From positions 293,407-357,406 of the forward strand of contig JADCCX010000002.1 in NCBI GenBank assembly GCA_020252485.1: a stretch of 64,000 nucleotides of DNA. Direction: 5' to 3'. Both the position numbers and the translations under genes were made by a program. The stretch comes from Methylocystis sp. Its GTDB lineage: Bacteria > Pseudomonadota > Alphaproteobacteria > Rhizobiales > Beijerinckiaceae. The notes beneath the pieces were generated by a model. The model was not told the origin of the DNA. It saw only the letters and a program-made list of their open reading frames with translations, and did no database searches. Numbering within the stretch: the stretch's first letter is position 1; every line of letters begins with the position of its first letter. Shown piece by piece: positions 61,876 through 64,000 of the stretch.

Positions 61876-62433
61876 TCAGACTCTGGGCGTGATCAGGATG
61901 ACGATGGCCTGGCTGCCGGATGCGGCGCTCATCGTGAGCGGCTCGGTCGAAACCGCCGTATCGCCACGCGCCAGAACCTCGGAACCAACGCTGATCTCTC
62001 CGCTTTCGCAATAGACAAGCAGCGTACCCTCCGGACGCAGGGTCTCGCCAAAGGGCAAGGCCGTTCGCCAGACCTTGCTGCGGAAGCGCCTGCGGTCCAC
62101 CATCACGTTCAGATTGTCGATCGGCCCCTTGGGCACGGCCGCCGTCACCGCGACATCGCCAGGAAAAGCGAAGGGCGGGCTGCTTTTCGCGAGCTTCACC
62201 GGCTCCTGACCGAGCCCGTCCAGAACCAGTTCGCCCTCGCTGAGGATCAGCATTGTCCGGTCGGTGTGGGGGAAGAGCGAGAAGGGCCCCGGTTGGCCGA
62301 CATGCGCTCCGGAAAGACGCCAGTCGAAGGCGCCGAATCCCGCGCCCTCCGGCGAAGCCACGATGTTGGCGGCCGTTCCGCCGCCGTTCTTCCACGGCAC
62401 GATAATCTGTTCACGGCCCCGGATGATGCGCAT
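61876..62433 (-). CDS. HutD/Ves family cupin protein
   Basis: A 185-residue protein from ATG 62431-62433: 'IIVPWKNGGGTAANIVASPEGAGFGAFDWRLSGAHVGQPGPFSLFPHTDRTMLIL' is the family's bicupin start, and 'VDRRRFRSKV' follows. HutD proteins accompany histidine-utilisation genes in some bacteria and are proposed to limit urocanate or related flux; here no hut gene is nearby, so the role is open. The stop codon begins two bases beyond the convergent ATPase stop. Confidence 0.9.
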   Translation of the reverse strand: MRIIRGREQIIVPWKNGGGTAANIVASPEGAGFGAFDWRLSGAHVGQPGPFSLFPHTDRTMLILSEGELVLDGLGQEPVKLAKSSPPFAFPGDVAVTAAVPKGPIDNLNVMVDRRRFRSKVWRTALPFGETLRPEGTLLVYCESGEISVGSEVLARGDTAVSTEPLTMSAASGSQAIVILITPRV

Positions 62434-62455
62434 CAGCCCAGCGCCCGGCAACAAA

Positions 62456-62477
62456 AAACCCGGCCGGAGCCGGGTTT
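62456..62477 (-). terminator. Terminator of rpmE
   Basis: AAACCCGGC (62456-62464) pairs with GCCGGGTTT (62469-62477) around CGGA. On the minus strand the stem is followed by TTTTTT, so it ends the rpmE transcript just before hutD. Confidence 0.85.
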
Positions 62478-62505
62478 GGCGAAGAGCGCCGGGACCATGC
62501 CCCGC

Positions 62506-62736
62506 TTACTGCTTGCCGAGGCCGAGTCCGGCGAAGCGGTTGTTGAACTTCGACAGGCGGCCGCCGCGGTCCATGAGCTGCTGGGTGCCGCCGGTCCAGG
62601 CCGGATGTGTCGACGGGTCGATATCGAGCGCCAGCTTGTCGCCTTCTTTGCCGTAGGTCGAACGGGTCACATATTCCGTTCCGCCCGGCAGCGAGACGGT
62701 GATGAAGTGGTAGTCGGGGTGGATATCGGGCTTCAT
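62506..62736 (-). CDS. rpmE: 50S ribosomal protein L31
   Basis: A 76-residue ribosomal protein: '[29 protein letters not shown]' and '[13 protein letters not shown]' match bacterial L31. The four zinc-binding Cys of the C+ form are absent, so it is the C-minus (zinc-free) type usual in alphaproteobacteria. It sits on the outside of the large subunit near the central bridge. A terminator follows 29 bases after the stop. Confidence 0.96.
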   Translation of the reverse strand: MKPDIHPDYHFITVSLPGGTEYVTRSTYGKEGDKLALDIDPSTHPAWTGGTQQLMDRGGRLSKFNNRFAGLGLGKQ

Positions 62737-62945
62737 GTCAGCAACTCCTCACGCTTGCGCGGGCGTGATCAATCATCGGTTCGACTTCAGAAGCGGTGCC
62801 CATACAGCAACGGCATGCGCTGCACAAGATGGCGGCGGCGGCCAATTCTTTCCGCCAGCCTGGCTTGATTCCGCGGGGCCATATCCGCTTTAAGAGCGCC
62901 GGATCGCTGCGGTCTGCGGCGATCCTCCTGCCGGAAGTCACGCCA

Positions 62946-63740
62946 ATGGCCAACCCTCATGTCGAGACGGAACGTCCCCTTCGCCCGCTGTCACAGCGGG
63001 TCGCACTCGTCACCGGCGCATCCTCGGGTTTGGGCGCCCATTTCGCCCGCCTTCTGGCCGCGGACCGGTTTGGAACGATCGTTCTTGCCGCACGGCGTAC
63101 GGACCGGCTTAATGCCGTGGCGGAGGAATGCATGCGCCTGCGGGCGGGGCGCGTCATCGTCCTGCCGCTGGATGTCGCGGATGGCGACAGCATCCGCGAT
63201 GCTTTCGGTACGATCGCGAAGGGCGAGCGGCGTCTCGACGTGCTCGTCAATAATGCCGGCATTGCCGAGGCAGGACCGGCCATCGACAGCACGCTTGAGG
63301 ATTTCGACCGGGTGATGGACGTCAATCTGAGGGGTGTCTGGGGCTGCGCGCTCGAAGCCGCAAGGCTGATGAAGACGCATGGCGGGGGCGACATCGTCAA
63401 TATCGCCTCGATCCTCGGGCTTCGGGTGGCGAATGGCGTGGCTGCCTATGCCGTATCGAAGGCGGGCGTCGTGCAGATGACGAAGGCGCTCGCGCTGGAA
63501 TGGGCCCGCTATGGCATCCGCGTGAATGCGCTGGCGCCGGGCTATATCGAAACGGAGATCAACGACGGGTTTTTCCGGACGGAGGCGGGGCAGAAGCTCA
63601 TCGGCCGCATCCCCATGCGCCGCACGGGGCAGCTCGCCGATCTCGATGCGCCGTTCCGGCTGCTCGCCCATGGGGCTTCACGCTATATGACGGGGGCCGT
63701 GCTCACGGTCGATGGCGGACACACGGTCAGTTCGCTTTAA
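62946..63740 (+). CDS. Short-chain dehydrogenase/reductase
   Basis: A 264-residue classical SDR from ATG 62946 (an upstream in-frame Met at 62796 crosses the rpmE promoter region and is unsupported). 'ALVTGASSGLGAHFARLL' is the cofactor loop, 'DVLVNNAGIAEAGP' the NNAG motif, Ser in 'NIASILGL' and 'YAVSKAGVV' the catalytic Ser-Tyr-Lys set, and 'GYIETEINDGFF' the substrate loop. NAD or NADP is used; substrate unknown. Confidence 0.94.
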   Translation: MANPHVETERPLRPLSQRVALVTGASSGLGAHFARLLAADRFGTIVLAARRTDRLNAVAEECMRLRAGRVIVLPLDVADGDSIRDAFGTIAKGERRLDVLVNNAGIAEAGPAIDSTLEDFDRVMDVNLRGVWGCALEAARLMKTHGGGDIVNIASILGLRVANGVAAYAVSKAGVVQMTKALALEWARYGIRVNALAPGYIETEINDGFFRTEAGQKLIGRIPMRRTGQLADLDAPFRLLAHGASRYMTGAVLTVDGGHTVSSL

Positions 63741-63882
63741 CGGGCTGTTGAAAAACGCCGATACCGTCTTTGCGAGGAGCGACAGCGACGAAGCAATCCA
63801 GTTTTCGATGCGTCCTACAGGCAGGAAGGTCGAGGATTTCGCACCATAACCTGCGAGATCAGACTGGCGACTGTGTTGTGTG
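63741..63882. repeat. REP-like and IS-end-like intergenic repeats
   Basis: 'gggctgttgaaaaac' (63742-63756) resembles the MITE-like element ends at 30840-30958, and 'tttgcgaggagcgacagcgacgaagcaatccag' spans 63768-63801, a wording like the widespread 'TTGCGAGGAGC...GAAGCAATCCAG' REP sequence in alphaproteobacteria. The rest is unique to the end of an IS110-type element. Confidence 0.6.
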
Positions 63883-64000
63883 TCAATTTTTTTCGTCTGG
63901 CTTCGGCACCCATTTTCGGTTTTCCTTGACCATTGATGAGAGTGCGACGAGGAGCTTTCTTGCGATGGCGATGAGAGCAACTTTGGCGGGCTTTCCGGCC
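63883..64000 (-). mobile_element. IS110-family transposase, C-terminal end (partial)
   Basis: The minus strand reads 'AGKPAKVALIAIARKLLVALSSMVKENRKW' and ends 'PKPDEKN' with a stop at 63883-63885. The 'GKPxKVALxAxxRKLLVxLxxM' pattern is the conserved end of IS110/IS1111-type transposases (transposase_20 domain). The rest of the gene lies beyond the right edge, so it cannot be told if it is intact. Confidence 0.82.

Overview
The window looks like chromosomal DNA of a GC-rich alphaproteobacterium, most likely of the Rhizobiales/Hyphomicrobiales. Supporting signs are the acnA-ccmAB neighbourhood, a CarD regulator close to acnA, a DsbA-like gene upstream of smc, an initiator tRNA whose anticodon stem ends AGG/CCT instead of the usual GGG/CCC, and clusters of intergenic 'ctctccccg...cggggagag' repeats. 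The genus cannot be fixed by eye.

Positions 1 to about 24.6 kb are one end of a tailed-phage prophage that runs off the left edge. Most of it is on the minus strand. From right to left it holds a tyrosine integrase, a two-gene AT-rich cargo (caspase-like protease plus alpha/beta hydrolase), a lysogeny-control pair (ImmA/IrrE peptidase plus XRE repressor) facing an excisionase-like HTH gene, then an early module (PD-(D/E)XK nuclease, probable ssDNA-binding protein, C5 cytosine methyltransferase, primase-helicase, RuvC-like resolvase, a protein with an SSB-like C-terminal tip). Next is a DNA-modification cassette (ParB-like protein, adenine/N4-cytosine methyltransferase, PLP-enzyme-like protein), and finally the packaging and head genes (small and large terminase, gpW, portal, protease-capsid fusion, decoration protein, head-tail joining proteins). 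Many neighbours overlap by ATGA, so long polycistronic transcripts are likely. The early region carries two dense short-repeat arrays that look like protein-binding or origin sequences.

From 24.9 to 33.4 kb is the initiator tRNA gene followed by a decayed accessory stretch: an AbiE toxin-antitoxin locus broken by an amber codon and a frameshift, a broken hypothetical gene, a small oxidoreductase/intradiol dioxygenase/nitroreductase-MarR cluster, dispersed palindromic repeats, a MITE-like element with 19-bp ends, and IS remnants.

From 33.3 to 64 kb the window is mostly ordinary chromosome: UDP-glucose dehydrogenase, a LysR/EamA pair, a TetR-controlled RND efflux operon, FMN reductase, smc and a DsbA-like protein, a GlcG/HbpS-like protein, CarD, aconitase, ccmAB, a Nudix/threonine dehydratase/DUF429 cluster, a sugar kinase/glycosyltransferase operon ending in a broken methyltransferase, type I IPP isomerase, a nitrate/sulfonate-type ABC importer whose binding-protein gene is separated from its permease by 1.1 kb of repeats, HutD, ribosomal protein L31, an SDR, and the tail of an IS110-family transposase at the right edge.

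The best candidate for an undescribed system is the caspase-like plus alpha/beta-hydrolase pair at 20.5-23.3 kb, lodged between the prophage repressor region and the integrase, a position typical of phage-borne defence cargo.
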